64,000 bases of DNA from Dankookia rubra (lineage in GTDB: Bacteria; Pseudomonadota; Alphaproteobacteria; Acetobacterales; Acetobacteraceae): the NCBI RefSeq assembly GCF_004355005.1, contig NZ_SMSJ01000007.1, positions 62,001 through 126,000 of the forward strand. Direction: 5' to 3'. This document shows positions 36,928 through 45,047 of the stretch, one piece after another (the stretch's first letter is position 1; each line of letters starts with the position of its first letter). Below the pieces are notes generated by a model, which was not told the origin of the DNA, did not search any database, and saw only the letters and a program-made list of their open reading frames with translations. Both the position numbers and the translations under genes were made by a program.

Positions 36928-37152
36928 ACTCCCGCCAGGAACACCGGCCCGCAACCAGCCAGCCGAGGCGCCAATCGGGCACCCGGGATTGCCTGCGGTG
37001 CCCGGAACTGCGGCGGCTTGGCGGAGCGGATCGGCGCGGCGAGGCCCCGACTCGGACCTGGCTGCGTCATGGCCGCGTTGGCCGGCCGATGACGGGCGCC
37101 TGGACAAGCCACTCGCGGCGGCCCGTCCTGCCACCAGGCCGCGACCCCGCCG

Positions 37153-38115
37153 TCAGTCCTTCCAGGGCCGCCGCGTCCAGAGCCGCCGGAGCGATGCAAG
37201 GTCGGCCGCCATCATCGCCGCGTAGTCGTCGCCGATCAGCGGCCGCAGCGGCAGATTCAGCCTGGCTGCCTCGGCGACGAAACCGGGATCGGAGAGAGCC
37301 TCGCGGAAGGCCTCCCGCAGCGCGCCGCGGATCGGCGCCGGGATGCCGGGTGGGCCGGCGATGCCGCGGGCGCTGCCACCCAGGATGTCGAAGCCCTGCT
37401 CGCGGAAGGTCGGGATGTCCGCCGCCGCCTCCCACCGCTGCGGCCCCGCCTGGCCGAGGCAGCGAATCCTGCCCTCCCGCAGCAGGGTGATGCCCTCGCC
37501 CATGTTGAAGCTGCCGATCGGCAGCCGGCCGCCGAGCAGGTCCCGCAGCGTCGGCGCGGTTCCGTTGTAGGGAATGTGGATGAGGCGGGTGCCGCTCGCC
37601 TCCTCGAAGGTAAGCTGCAGGATATGGTCGTCCGACCCCACCCCGGCGGTGCCCACGCCGAAGGCCTCCGGCTGTGCCCTCGCGGCAGCGGCAAGGTCCG
37701 ACAGGTTTTTCCACGGGCTGTCGGGATGCACCCAGAAGGCCGCCGGGTCGTCGACCACGTTGGCAATGTAGGTGAACTCGGCCGGCCGGTAGCGCGGCAT
37801 GCGCTCGACGCTGATGGCGTTCATCGCCGTATTGGTGGCGGCGCCCAGCGTATAGCCGTCCGGGGCGGCGTTGAAGTTCGCCTCGAACCCCAGCTGGCCG
37901 CCGGCGCCTGGACGGTTGGTGACGACGAAGCGGGCGCCGGGCAGGCGCGTCGCCACCTGCGCGGTGATGCCGCGCACCATGGTATCGACGCCGCCGCCGG
38001 CCGGGAAGGGGACGAAGACCTCGATTGGCCGGGCGGTCGGCCATGGCGCCTCGGCCAGCGCCGGGGCGGAAAGCAGGGCGGGCAGCGCGGCGAGCGCGCC
38101 GCGGCGGGTCGGCAT
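37153..38115 (-). CDS. Bug/TctC family periplasmic substrate-binding protein (4 of 4)
   Basis: The protein of about 320 residues starts MPTRRGALAALPALLSAPALA, a short signal peptide, followed by PWPTARPIEVFVPFPAGGGVD, the family start. The TNRPGAGGQLGFE loop and the GVGTAGVGSDDHILQ pocket segment are conserved. The start at 38115 is chosen because upstream residues are not signal-like. It is divergent from a thioesterase (90 bp) and lies beyond the palindromic gap from the GntR gene. It may be the receptor for whatever the GntR regulator senses. Confidence 0.88.
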   Translation of the reverse strand: MPTRRGALAALPALLSAPALAEAPWPTARPIEVFVPFPAGGGVDTMVRGITAQVATRLPGARFVVTNRPGAGGQLGFEANFNAAPDGYTLGAATNTAMNAISVERMPRYRPAEFTYIANVVDDPAAFWVHPDSPWKNLSDLAAAARAQPEAFGVGTAGVGSDDHILQLTFEEASGTRLIHIPYNGTAPTLRDLLGGRLPIGSFNMGEGITLLREGRIRCLGQAGPQRWEAAADIPTFREQGFDILGGSARGIAGPPGIPAPIRGALREAFREALSDPGFVAEAARLNLPLRPLIGDDYAAMMAADLASLRRLWTRRPWKD

Positions 38116-38204
38116 GGGCGGACGCTCCCTCGGGGATTCCCATGGTGGGATTTTGCCAGAGGGTGCGATACGCCATGCGCCAGGCGCAAGGGCATGAGGC
38201 GGCG

Positions 38205-38654
38205 ATGACACCGGAAGACCGCGCGGCATTCGGGATCGATGGCAACTGGCCGGTGGCGCGGCGCCACCGCATCCGCTGGTCGGAATGCGATGCGCTGGGG
38301 CATGCCAACAACGTGGCCTACCTGACGCTCTGTGAGGATCTCCGCGTCGGGCCCGGCTGGTCGGCGCTGGGCGGCACCTTCGCCCCCGGCTCGGTCAGCC
38401 CGGTCGTCGCCCAGCTGGAGGCGCGTTACCTGAAGTCGCTGGTCTTCGAGGACGAGGCCATGGTCACGCTGCGCTTCGCCGCGGTGAAGCGGACCAGCTT
38501 CGTGCACGAGTATGCGGTGTGGCGGCAGGGTCTCTGCTTTTCCTGCCGGACGGTGCTGGTGGCGGTGGACCAGACCAGCGGCGCGCGGGTTCCGGTACCG
38601 CCGCCGATCCGCGCAGCGATGCTGGCCGCCGGCGCGAAGGACGAGGCGGGGTGA
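38205..38654 (+). CDS. Acyl-CoA thioesterase, 4-hydroxybenzoyl-CoA thioesterase-like hot-dog fold
   Basis: The 149-residue protein carries RIRWSECDALGHANNVAYL, the signature of the 4HBT/FadM-type hot-dog thioesterases with the catalytic Asp in ECDALGH. The later EARYLKSLVFEDEAMVTLRF strand pair is also typical. It likely hydrolyses an acyl- or aroyl-CoA in the cytoplasm. The ATG at 38205 is preceded by GAGG; an ATG at 38175 would add ten residues. It precedes the alpha/beta hydrolase by 58 bp. Confidence 0.82.
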   Translation: MTPEDRAAFGIDGNWPVARRHRIRWSECDALGHANNVAYLTLCEDLRVGPGWSALGGTFAPGSVSPVVAQLEARYLKSLVFEDEAMVTLRFAAVKRTSFVHEYAVWRQGLCFSCRTVLVAVDQTSGARVPVPPPIRAAMLAAGAKDEAG

Positions 38655-38712
38655 CGCGGCGCCGGCGGCGGTCCTAGTCTCCCGGCCGGAAACTCCGGAA
38701 CAGGAAGCGCCC

Positions 38713-39555
38713 ATGCCCGTCATGCAGGTCCGCGGGGTCAACCTCGTCTACGAGGTTCTGGGCGACAGCGGCCCGGTGGTCGCCATCTCCCCCGGCGGGC
38801 GGCGTGGCCTCGGCTCCGACCGCGCTCTCGGCCTGCTGCTGGCCGAGGCGGGATATCGGGCCCTGGTCTACGATCGCCGCAACACCGGCGGGTCGGACAT
38901 CGCGCTGGCGGGTGATTCCGAGAGCCACGAGCAGGCGGAGGATCTGCTGGCGCTGCTCCGGGCGCTCGGCACCGGCCCGGCCTATGTCGCCGGGTGTTCC
39001 TCCGGCGCCCGGCTGTCGCTGCTGCTCGGCCTGCGCCACCCGGACGCGGTGCTGGGCCTGCTGCTCTGGCGCGTCACCGGCGGCGCCTACGCGGCGAAGC
39101 GGCTCGCCTTCAACTACTACGAGCAGTACCTGGCCGCGGTGGAGCGGGGTGGGATCGAGGCGGTCTGCGGGACCGAACATTTTTCCGCCCTGATCAAGGC
39201 GAACCCATCCAACCGCGCGCGGCTCGAGGCCATGGGCGCCGAGGCCTTCGCGCCGCAGATGCGGCGCTGGCTGGCCGGCTTCCACCAGGGCTCCGGCCAT
39301 CCCGTCGCCGGGCTGGCGCCGGAGGAGTTGCGCCGCATTGCCGTCCCCGCCGTGCTGGTTGCCGGCAACGACCGGGTCCACCCGGCCGAGGGCGCGCAGT
39401 CCGCGCATCGCTGCATGCCGAACAGCGTGTTCCGCGAAGTGCTGACCACGCCGGCCGATGCCGATGTCGATTTTGCCGGCTGGGAGGCGGCGACGGCGCG
39501 GCTGGCTGCCGTCTTCATCAACTTCCTGCGCGGCCAGGAGGCGCGGCGGGGCTGA
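38713..39555 (+). CDS. Alpha/beta hydrolase
   Basis: The 280-residue protein has an alpha/beta hydrolase fold: the HGG-like oxyanion loop ISPGGRRGLGSD, YDRRNTGGSD, and the nucleophile elbow VAGCSSGARLSLLLGLRHPD with GCSSG as GxSxG. The acid lies near AVLVAGNDRVHP; the histidine expected near the C-terminus is not obvious (VLTTPADADVDFAGWEA has none), so catalytic completeness is uncertain. Substrate unknown. Stop and the next TTG start are only 4 bp apart. Confidence 0.8.
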   Translation: MPVMQVRGVNLVYEVLGDSGPVVAISPGGRRGLGSDRALGLLLAEAGYRALVYDRRNTGGSDIALAGDSESHEQAEDLLALLRALGTGPAYVAGCSSGARLSLLLGLRHPDAVLGLLLWRVTGGAYAAKRLAFNYYEQYLAAVERGGIEAVCGTEHFSALIKANPSNRARLEAMGAEAFAPQMRRWLAGFHQGSGHPVAGLAPEELRRIAVPAVLVAGNDRVHPAEGAQSAHRCMPNSVFREVLTTPADADVDFAGWEAATARLAAVFINFLRGQEARRG

Positions 39556-39558
39556 GCC

Positions 39559-39939
39559 TTGCTGCGCCGGCTGAAGGATCGGGCGCGCGCGGTCCGGCGC
39601 GACGTCCATGCCCTCTGGCTGGCGGCGCGCGACCCGCGCACGCCCTTGCCGGCGCGGCTGCTGGCTTTGTTGATCGCCGCTTATGCGCTGTCGCCCATCG
39701 ACCTGATTCCGGACTTCATCCCGGTGCTCGGCCTGCTCGACGAGGCGATCCTGCTGCCGCTGGCGATCCTGCTGGTGATCCGGCTGATCCCTGCGCCCCT
39801 GCTGGCGGAGTTCCGCGCCACCGCCGCGGCGACCGAAGCGCGGCCGGGCAGCCGGGTGGGGGCGGCCTTCGTCGTTCTGGTCTGGCTGCTGGCAGCCGCG
39901 GGGCTGGCCTGGTGGTTCTGGCCGCGGACGGCGGCTTAG
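39559..39939 (+). CDS. YkvA-family (DUF1232) membrane protein
   Basis: The 126-residue protein contains the DUF1232 core AYALSPIDLIPDFIPVLGLL, a helical membrane hairpin found in many bacteria with no assigned function, and a second C-terminal hydrophobic helix (AFVVLVWLLAAAGLAWWFW). TTG start follows the hydrolase by 4 bp, so the two are probably co-transcribed. Confidence 0.82.
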   Translation: MLRRLKDRARAVRRDVHALWLAARDPRTPLPARLLALLIAAYALSPIDLIPDFIPVLGLLDEAILLPLAILLVIRLIPAPLLAEFRATAAATEARPGSRVGAAFVVLVWLLAAAGLAWWFWPRTAA

Positions 39940-39997
39940 GTCGGGGCGGAAAAGGCATGTCCTCCCCGGCCTGCCCTCGTTCCGTTGCCCGCGGCTG

Positions 39998-40390
39998 CTA
40001 AAGCGCCACCACCAGGTCGATCTCCACCAGCGCGCCGACCGCCAGCGCGGTGACGCCGACGCAGGTCCGCGCCGGCAGGCCGCCGGGCGGGAAGCTGGCC
40101 TCCCAAATCGCGTTCATCGCCGGATAGTCGCGGACGAACTCCGTCAGGTAGACCCGGGCGAAGACCGCCCGCTTCCAGGCGCCGCCGCTGCCGGACAGCA
40201 CCGTTTTCAGGTTCTCGATCACCTGCCGGGTCTGCGGCTCGATCCCGCCCTCCACCAGCCGCATTCCGCCGCCCGGCAGGGTCGGCATCTGGCCGGTGAC
40301 AAACAGGAAGTCGCCCGCCCGCACCGCATGGCTGAAAGGCGCGACGCGCTGCGGCGCATCGGGCAGCAGGAAGCGGGTGACCTCCAGCAC
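39998..40390 (-). CDS. RidA family (enamine/imine deaminase)
   Basis: The 130-residue protein is a YjgF/YER057c/UK114 member: FSHAVRAGDFLFVTGQMP near the start, QTRQVIENLKTVLSGSGG in the middle, and PARTCVGVTALAVGALVEID with the conserved active-site arginine (ART). RidA hydrolyses reactive 2-aminoacrylate and related imines. The GTG start overlaps the stop of the dehydrogenase by one base (TAGTG). The nearby diaminopropionate ammonia-lyase releases 2-aminoacrylate, which makes this RidA functionally fitting. Confidence 0.88.
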   Translation of the reverse strand: MLEVTRFLLPDAPQRVAPFSHAVRAGDFLFVTGQMPTLPGGGMRLVEGGIEPQTRQVIENLKTVLSGSGGAWKRAVFARVYLTEFVRDYPAMNAIWEASFPPGGLPARTCVGVTALAVGALVEIDLVVAL

Positions 40391-41376
40391 TACAGGCCGC
40401 GCTCGGCCCGGGTCGCCGCCAGGTCGTCGGCGATGAAGGCCTCGACGATCTCCTCCAGGCTCTCCTGCTCGGAGAAGCCGTGCAGCCGGCGGGCGCGCTC
40501 GGCGGTGAAGCTGGCCGGCCAGGTGCCGACGATCGCCTCGATCGCCGCATCCGGCACAGGCTTGACCCGGGCCCGCGCCTCGGGGCCCGCCACCGCCTCC
40601 AGCGCGCTCAGCATCTTGCCCACGGTGGCGCTGCGGCCCGGCGGGTTGATGCCGCGGTCGAGGCCGAGTGGGGCGGTGTCCATCGCCATGGCATGCAGGA
40701 ACCAGTCGACCGCGCGGCGGGGTGAGCAGATCCAGAGGGCGAATTCCTCCGGCACCGGCAATTCGGTCTCGAGCCCCAGCAGCGGCTCCCGCAGGATGGC
40801 CGAGACGAAGGACGAGGCCGCCTTGTTCGGCCGGCCCGGCCGGATGATGACGGTCGGCAGGCGCAGGCTGACCGCATCCAGCATGCCGCGTCGGCTGGCA
40901 TCCTGCAGCAGCAGTTCGGCCGCCGCCTTCTCCGCACCGTAGCTGTTGCCGGGCATTTGGCGCGCATCGTCCTCCAGCCGCGCCTCCTGCCCGCCGCTGA
41001 AGCTGGCGACCGAGGAGGTGAAGACCACCCGCGGCGGTTTCGGCAGGGCACGGCAGGCCTGCAGCACCGCCAGCGTCCCGTGCAGGTTTACCGTCAAACC
41101 GAGGTCGAAATCGGCTTCCGCCTGCGCCGAGACCACGGCCGCCAAGTGCACCACCACGTCGGTGCCGGGCGGGACCGCCGCCTTCGCCGCCTCGGCATCG
41201 GCGATGTTGCCGCCGAGGCAGCGGACCGCGAAGGGCGCCTCGACCGGGGCCGGCGCCGCGAGGTCGAAAAGGGTCAGGCCGGTAATGGCTTGGCCGTCCA
41301 GCGCGCCGTCGGCCGCCAGGCGATGCGCCAGCTTGCGGCCGAGGAAGCCCCCGCCGCCCAGGATCGTGATCTGCAT
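40390..41376 (-). CDS. denD: NAD-dependent epimerase/dehydratase, D-erythronate dehydrogenase-like
   Basis: The 328-residue extended SDR has ITILGGGGFLGRKLAHRL at its start, VVVHLAAVVSAQAEADFDLG, FTSSVASFSGG and a NSYGAEKAAAE motif with the YxxxK pair. The later RLPTVIIRPGRPNKAASSF stretch is typical of the D-erythronate dehydrogenase (DenD) group, which oxidises D-erythronate at C2. The usual partners (OtnK/OtnC or similar kinase and aldolase) are not adjacent, so the substrate is by homology only. It is coupled to the RidA gene by a one-base overlap. Confidence 0.75.
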   Translation of the reverse strand: MQITILGGGGFLGRKLAHRLAADGALDGQAITGLTLFDLAAPAPVEAPFAVRCLGGNIADAEAAKAAVPPGTDVVVHLAAVVSAQAEADFDLGLTVNLHGTLAVLQACRALPKPPRVVFTSSVASFSGGQEARLEDDARQMPGNSYGAEKAAAELLLQDASRRGMLDAVSLRLPTVIIRPGRPNKAASSFVSAILREPLLGLETELPVPEEFALWICSPRRAVDWFLHAMAMDTAPLGLDRGINPPGRSATVGKMLSALEAVAGPEARARVKPVPDAAIEAIVGTWPASFTAERARRLHGFSEQESLEEIVEAFIADDLAATRAERGL

Positions 41377-41461
41377 GGCGTCCTCCTTTTCGCGCCGTGG
41401 CGCCCTGGCCTTGATGTCGCGCCTTGGCAGCATCGGCGCAAGCGGGCCATGGTCCGCCGCC

Positions 41462-42625
41462 ATGACCATACCCCGCTGCCCCTACCGCCTGCTGCTCAAC
41501 CGCCATGCCGGGACCCCCGGCGTGGTCGTCCTGCCCGATGGCGGGTTCCGCCGCGCCAAGGCGGAGATCGCCTCCTGGCCCGGCTATGCGCCGACGCCGA
41601 TGCTGCCGCTGCCGGATATGGCAACTGCCGCCCGGGTGGCAGCGGTGCATTGGAAGGACGAGGGCGGGCGCTTCGGGCTCGGCAGTTTCAAGGCGCTGGG
41701 CGGGGCCTATGCGGTGATGAAGCTGCTGCAGGCAGAGCTGTCGCGCCGCGGCGTGGCCAATGCCGCCACCGCCGAGGAATTGGCCGAGGGCCAGTACAAG
41801 GACGCCGTCGACGCCATCACCGTGACCTGCGCCACCGACGGCAACCATGGCCGCAGCGTCGCCTGGGGCGCCCAGCGCTTCGGCGCCCGCTGCGTCATCT
41901 TCGTGCACGAAGCGGTAAGCCAGGGTCGCCGCGACGCCATCGCCAAATATGGCGCCGAGATCCGCGTGATCCCCGGCACCTATGACGATGCCGTGCGCGT
42001 GGCCCAGCGCACGGCTACCGCCGAGGCCTGGTTCGTCGTCTCCGACACCTCCTACCCCGGCTACACCGAGGTGCCGCGCGACGTCATGCAGGGCTACCGG
42101 GTGATGGCCGACGAGGCCGCCGAATCCCTGCCCGAACCGCCAACTCATGTCTTCATCCAGGGCGGGGTGGGGGGCGTCGCTGCCGCCGTCTCGGTCCAGA
42201 TGCGCGCCCGCTACGGCGCCAATGCCCCGAAGCTGGTCGTGGTGGAGCCGGAGAAGGCCGCCTGCCTGCTGGCCAGCGCCGAGGCCGGGCAGCCGACCGC
42301 CATCGAGGGCGAGCTGGACACCCTGATGGCCGGCCTGGCCTGCGGCGAGCCGAGCCTGCTCGCCTGGCAGGAGCTGGAGCGCGCCGCCTTCGCCTGGATG
42401 GCGGTGCCGGACGACTCGGCGGTGGATTGCATGCGGCTGCTGGCGAAGCGCACCCCGAAGGTGGTTGCCGGGGAGAGCGCGGTCGCCGGCCTCGCCGGCC
42501 TGCTGCTGGCCGCCCGCGATCCCTTCGGCCGCAACGCGCTGGGGCTGGATGAGGGCAGCCGGATCCTGCTCTTCGGTACCGAGGGGGCCACTGACCCGGA
42601 GCTCTATGCCAAGCTGGCCGGGTGA
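41462..42625 (+). CDS. dpaL: Diaminopropionate ammonia-lyase
   Basis: The 387-residue PLP enzyme converts 2,3-diaminopropionate to pyruvate and ammonia through 2-aminoacrylate. The Schiff-base lysine lies in FGLGSFKALGGAYAVMKLL. TCATDGNHGRSVAWGAQRFG is the fold-type II substrate loop, and IQGGVGGVAAAV is the phosphate-binding glycine loop. KVVAGESAVAGLAG and LFGTEGATD complete the family pattern seen in YgeX. It starts 85 bp from the divergent DenD-like gene. Confidence 0.9.
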   Translation: MTIPRCPYRLLLNRHAGTPGVVVLPDGGFRRAKAEIASWPGYAPTPMLPLPDMATAARVAAVHWKDEGGRFGLGSFKALGGAYAVMKLLQAELSRRGVANAATAEELAEGQYKDAVDAITVTCATDGNHGRSVAWGAQRFGARCVIFVHEAVSQGRRDAIAKYGAEIRVIPGTYDDAVRVAQRTATAEAWFVVSDTSYPGYTEVPRDVMQGYRVMADEAAESLPEPPTHVFIQGGVGGVAAAVSVQMRARYGANAPKLVVVEPEKAACLLASAEAGQPTAIEGELDTLMAGLACGEPSLLAWQELERAAFAWMAVPDDSAVDCMRLLAKRTPKVVAGESAVAGLAGLLLAARDPFGRNALGLDEGSRILLFGTEGATDPELYAKLAG

Positions 42626-42669
42626 TATTTCGGCGCGGCCGCTTGCCGCGGGGCTGCCGCTTCACCAAT

Positions 42670-42687
42670 CTGACGCCAGGTTGTCAC
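42670..42687 (+). promoter_or_regulatory. Possible PhoB (Pho) box upstream of ugpB
   Basis: CTGACGC-CAGG-TTGTCAC places two 7-base direct repeats with the 11-bp spacing of a PhoB site; the second half differs from the consensus CTGTCAC at one base, the first half is poorer. It ends 62 bp before the ugpB start. In enterobacteria ugp is PhoB-activated. Confidence 0.35.
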
Positions 42688-42700
42688 AGAAGCGCAACGC

Positions 42701-42721
42701 GCGGCGGCTACCTGCCGCCGC
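42701..42721 (+). terminator. GC-rich hairpin between dpaL and ugpB
   Basis: GCGGCGGC (42701-42708) pairs perfectly with GCCGCCGC (42714-42721) around TACCT. It lies 75 bp after the dpaL stop and 29 bp before ugpB, without a T-run. It may separate the two genes or form a leader structure. Confidence 0.35.
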
Positions 42722-42749
42722 ACCAATCGATGATCGGGGAGATCACGCC

Positions 42750-44081
42750 ATGCATCGCCGTTCCTTGCTGGCCGGGGCCGCCGCCCTCGGCTTCGCCGCG
42801 CCCGCGGCCGTGCGGGCGCAGGCCCGGACCGAAATCCAGTTCTGGCACGCCATGCCCGGCGTCCTCGGCGAGATCGTGGCCGAGCAGGTCAAGCGCTTCA
42901 ACGACAGCCAGGCCAGCGTCACCGTCGTCCCGAGCTTCAAGGGCAGCTACACCGATGCCATGACCGGGGCGATCGCTGCCTGGCGGGCCGGCAACCCGCC
43001 GCATATCGTCCAGGTCTTCGAGGTTGGCACCGCCACCATGATGTCGGCCGGCCCGGCGATCCGCCCGGTGCACGAGCTGCTGGCCCAGTCGGGCGTTGCG
43101 CTCGACCCGAAGCGCTACCTCGCCGGCGTCCGCGGCTACTACAGCGACACCCAGGGGCGGCTGATCTCGATGCCGCACAACTCCTCCTCCGCCATCATGT
43201 GGATCAACCTCGACGCCTTCGAGAAGGCCGGGCTGTCCACCACCGACCTGCCGAAGACCTGGAAGCAGATCCGCGCCGCGGCGGAGAAGATCAAGGCGGC
43301 CAATGCCGCGCCGGTCGCCGTCACGACGTCCTGGCCCACCTGGGTCATGTTCGAGCAGATGGCGGCGATGCACGACGTGCCCTTCGCCACCCTGTCGAAC
43401 GGCTTCGAGGGGCTGGGCGCCGAGCTGCGGCTGACCAGCCCGCTCTTCGTCAAGCAGGTGGAATACCTGTTGGCGCTGCAGAAGGACGGCATGTTCCGCT
43501 ACGGCGGCCGCGACAATGCCGCCGACGGGCTTTTCGTCTCGGGCGAGGCGGCGGTCAGCTTCATGTCCTCCTCGCTGCGCGCGCGCGTCGGCAAGGAGGC
43601 CAAGTTCAAATGGGCCTCGGTTCCGCTGCCCTACCATGACGACGTGATCGCCACGCCGAAGAATGGCGTGCTCGGCGGCGCCAGCCTCTGGACGCTGACC
43701 TCGAAGACCCGGACGCCGGCGGAATACAAGGGCGTGGCGGAGTTCTTCCGCTCGATCTCCGACGTCGACCAGGACCTTTGGTGGCACAAGGCGACCGGCT
43801 ACGTGCCGATCACCCTGGCGGCCTACGAGAAGGCCAAGGCCGAGGGCTACTACACGCAGAACCCCGGCGCCGACGCCGCCATCCTGCAGCTCTCCCGCGC
43901 CGAGCCGACGCCGAACAGCGCCGGCTTCCGGCTCGGCGGGATGGTCGAGATCAGGAACATCATCCAGGAGGAGTTGGAAAAGGCGCTGCAGGGGCAGCAG
44001 GGCGCGACCGCGGCGCTCGAATCCGCCAACCGGCGCGGCAACGTGGTGCTGCGGAACTTCGAGCGGGCGAACAAGGCCTGA
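42750..44081 (+). CDS. ugpB: ABC transporter substrate-binding protein, sn-glycerol-3-phosphate type
   Basis: The 443-residue periplasmic protein has a signal peptide (MHRRSLLAGAAALGFAAPAA, cleavage near VRAQ) and the UgpB start TEIQFWHAMPGVLGEIVAEQ. IWMINL-like SAIMWINLDAFEKAGL, YYSDTQGRLISMPHNSSS and the aromatic residues near DLWWHKATGYVPIT are typical of the glycerol-3-phosphate/glycerophosphodiester receptors. Length matches UgpB (about 438). It heads the ugpBAEC operon, and paired hairpins separate it from ugpA. Confidence 0.92.
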   Translation: MHRRSLLAGAAALGFAAPAAVRAQARTEIQFWHAMPGVLGEIVAEQVKRFNDSQASVTVVPSFKGSYTDAMTGAIAAWRAGNPPHIVQVFEVGTATMMSAGPAIRPVHELLAQSGVALDPKRYLAGVRGYYSDTQGRLISMPHNSSSAIMWINLDAFEKAGLSTTDLPKTWKQIRAAAEKIKAANAAPVAVTTSWPTWVMFEQMAAMHDVPFATLSNGFEGLGAELRLTSPLFVKQVEYLLALQKDGMFRYGGRDNAADGLFVSGEAAVSFMSSSLRARVGKEAKFKWASVPLPYHDDVIATPKNGVLGGASLWTLTSKTRTPAEYKGVAEFFRSISDVDQDLWWHKATGYVPITLAAYEKAKAEGYYTQNPGADAAILQLSRAEPTPNSAGFRLGGMVEIRNIIQEELEKALQGQQGATAALESANRRGNVVLRNFERANKA

Positions 44082-44086
44082 ACCAT

Positions 44087-44138
44087 CCAGGGAGGGCGCC
44101 GCCCTCCCTGGACCCACCCGCTAAAGGCCGAAAGGCCT
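44087..44138 (+). repeat. Two adjacent hairpins between ugpB and ugpA (REP-like)
   Basis: CCAGGGAGGGC (44087-44097) and GCCCTCCCTGG (44101-44111) form a perfect 11-bp stem with a 3-base loop. Then AGGCC-GAAA-GGCCT (44125-44138) forms a second stem with a GNRA-type GAAA loop. The position, just after the receptor gene and before the permeases, matches that of REP hairpins that protect upstream receptor mRNA and lower permease expression in other ABC operons. Confidence 0.6.
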
Positions 44139-44165
44139 CTGGAAACCTCTAGCAAGGCGCGCGAC

Positions 44166-45047
44166 TTGGATCGGAAGGTCGTCTTCAATCAGAAGCTGCT
44201 GCCCTATCTGCTGCTGCTGCCGCAGATGGCGATCACCCTCGTCTTCTTCTTCTGGCCGGCGGGGCAGGCTGTGTGGTTCGCCTTCCTGCGGCAGGACGCC
44301 TTCGGCATCCGCACCACCTTCGTGGGCTTCGAGAATTTCACCGACCTCTTCGCCGACCCGCTCTACCTCGACACGATCCGCAACACCGCGGTCTTCTCGA
44401 CCGGCGTGACCATCCTCGCGCTGGCCGTGGCACTGCTGCTGGCGGTGCTGGCGGACCGGCAGATCCGCGGCGCCACGGGCTACCGCACCCTGCTGATCTG
44501 GCCATATGCCATCGCGCCGGCGATCGCCGCGGTGTTGTGGATCTTTCTTTTTCACCCCTCGATCGGGCTGATCGGCCGGGCCCTGAACGATGCCGGCCTG
44601 CCCTTCGACTACAAGCTGAACGGCAACCAGGCGATGCTGGTGGTGATCCTGGCCTCCGCCTGGAAGCAGGTCTCCTACAACTTCATCTTCTTTCTGGCCG
44701 GCCTGCAATCCATCCCGAAGGCGGTGCTGGAAGCCGCCGCCATCGATGGGGCACGGGCGACGCGGCGGTTCTGGACCATCATCTTCCCGCTGCTCTCGCC
44801 CACCACCTTCTTCCTGCTGGTGGTCAACCTGGTCTACGCTTTCTTCGACACCTTCGGGGTCATCGACGCGTTGACCAAGGGTGGCCCGGCCAAGGCGACG
44901 GAGACGCTGATCTACCGCGCCTATGTCGACGGCCGGGTGAACCTCGACCTCGGCTCCTCCTCGGCCCAGTCGGTGGTGCTGATGATCGTCGTCATCCTGC
45001 TGACCGCCATCCAGTTCCGCTATGTCGAACGCCGTGTCCACTACTGA
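44166..45047 (+). CDS. ugpA: ABC transporter permease (glycerol-3-phosphate type)
   Basis: The 293-residue inner-membrane permease has about six helices and the ABC-docking EAA loop [39 protein letters not shown] at the N-terminus and [20 protein letters not shown] are typical of UgpA. Translation starts at TTG (44166), following the hairpins. The end overlaps ugpE by 26 bp. Confidence 0.92.
   Translation: MDRKVVFNQKLLPYLLLLPQMAITLVFFFWPAGQAVWFAFLRQDAFGIRTTFVGFENFTDLFADPLYLDTIRNTAVFSTGVTILALAVALLLAVLADRQIRGATGYRTLLIWPYAIAPAIAAVLWIFLFHPSIGLIGRALNDAGLPFDYKLNGNQAMLVVILASAWKQVSYNFIFFLAGLQSIPKAVLEAAAIDGARATRRFWTIIFPLLSPTTFFLLVVNLVYAFFDTFGVIDALTKGGPAKATETLIYRAYVDGRVNLDLGSSSAQSVVLMIVVILLTAIQFRYVERRVHY

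Larger units (their letters stand above)
36608..37152. other. 545-bp region without a supported gene
   Basis: No open frame here shows domain or codon-position evidence of being real. The first 300 bp are markedly AT-richer than the flanks and contain several short inverted repeats (36814-36824, 36884-36899, 36912-36927). The last 220 bp are GC-rich with no recognisable feature. It most likely holds promoters for the GntR gene and perhaps a terminator for the Bug gene on the minus strand. Confidence 0.6.

Noticed and set aside
36865-37134. An 89-codon minus-strand open frame in the 545-bp gap
   Set aside because: No domain, no ribosome site and GC-driven composition; it spans the palindromes.
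39998-42148. A 716-codon minus-strand frame containing RidA as its C-terminus
   Set aside because: Only the last 130 residues match a family; the rest is an alternate frame of the DenD-like gene and the antisense of dpaL.
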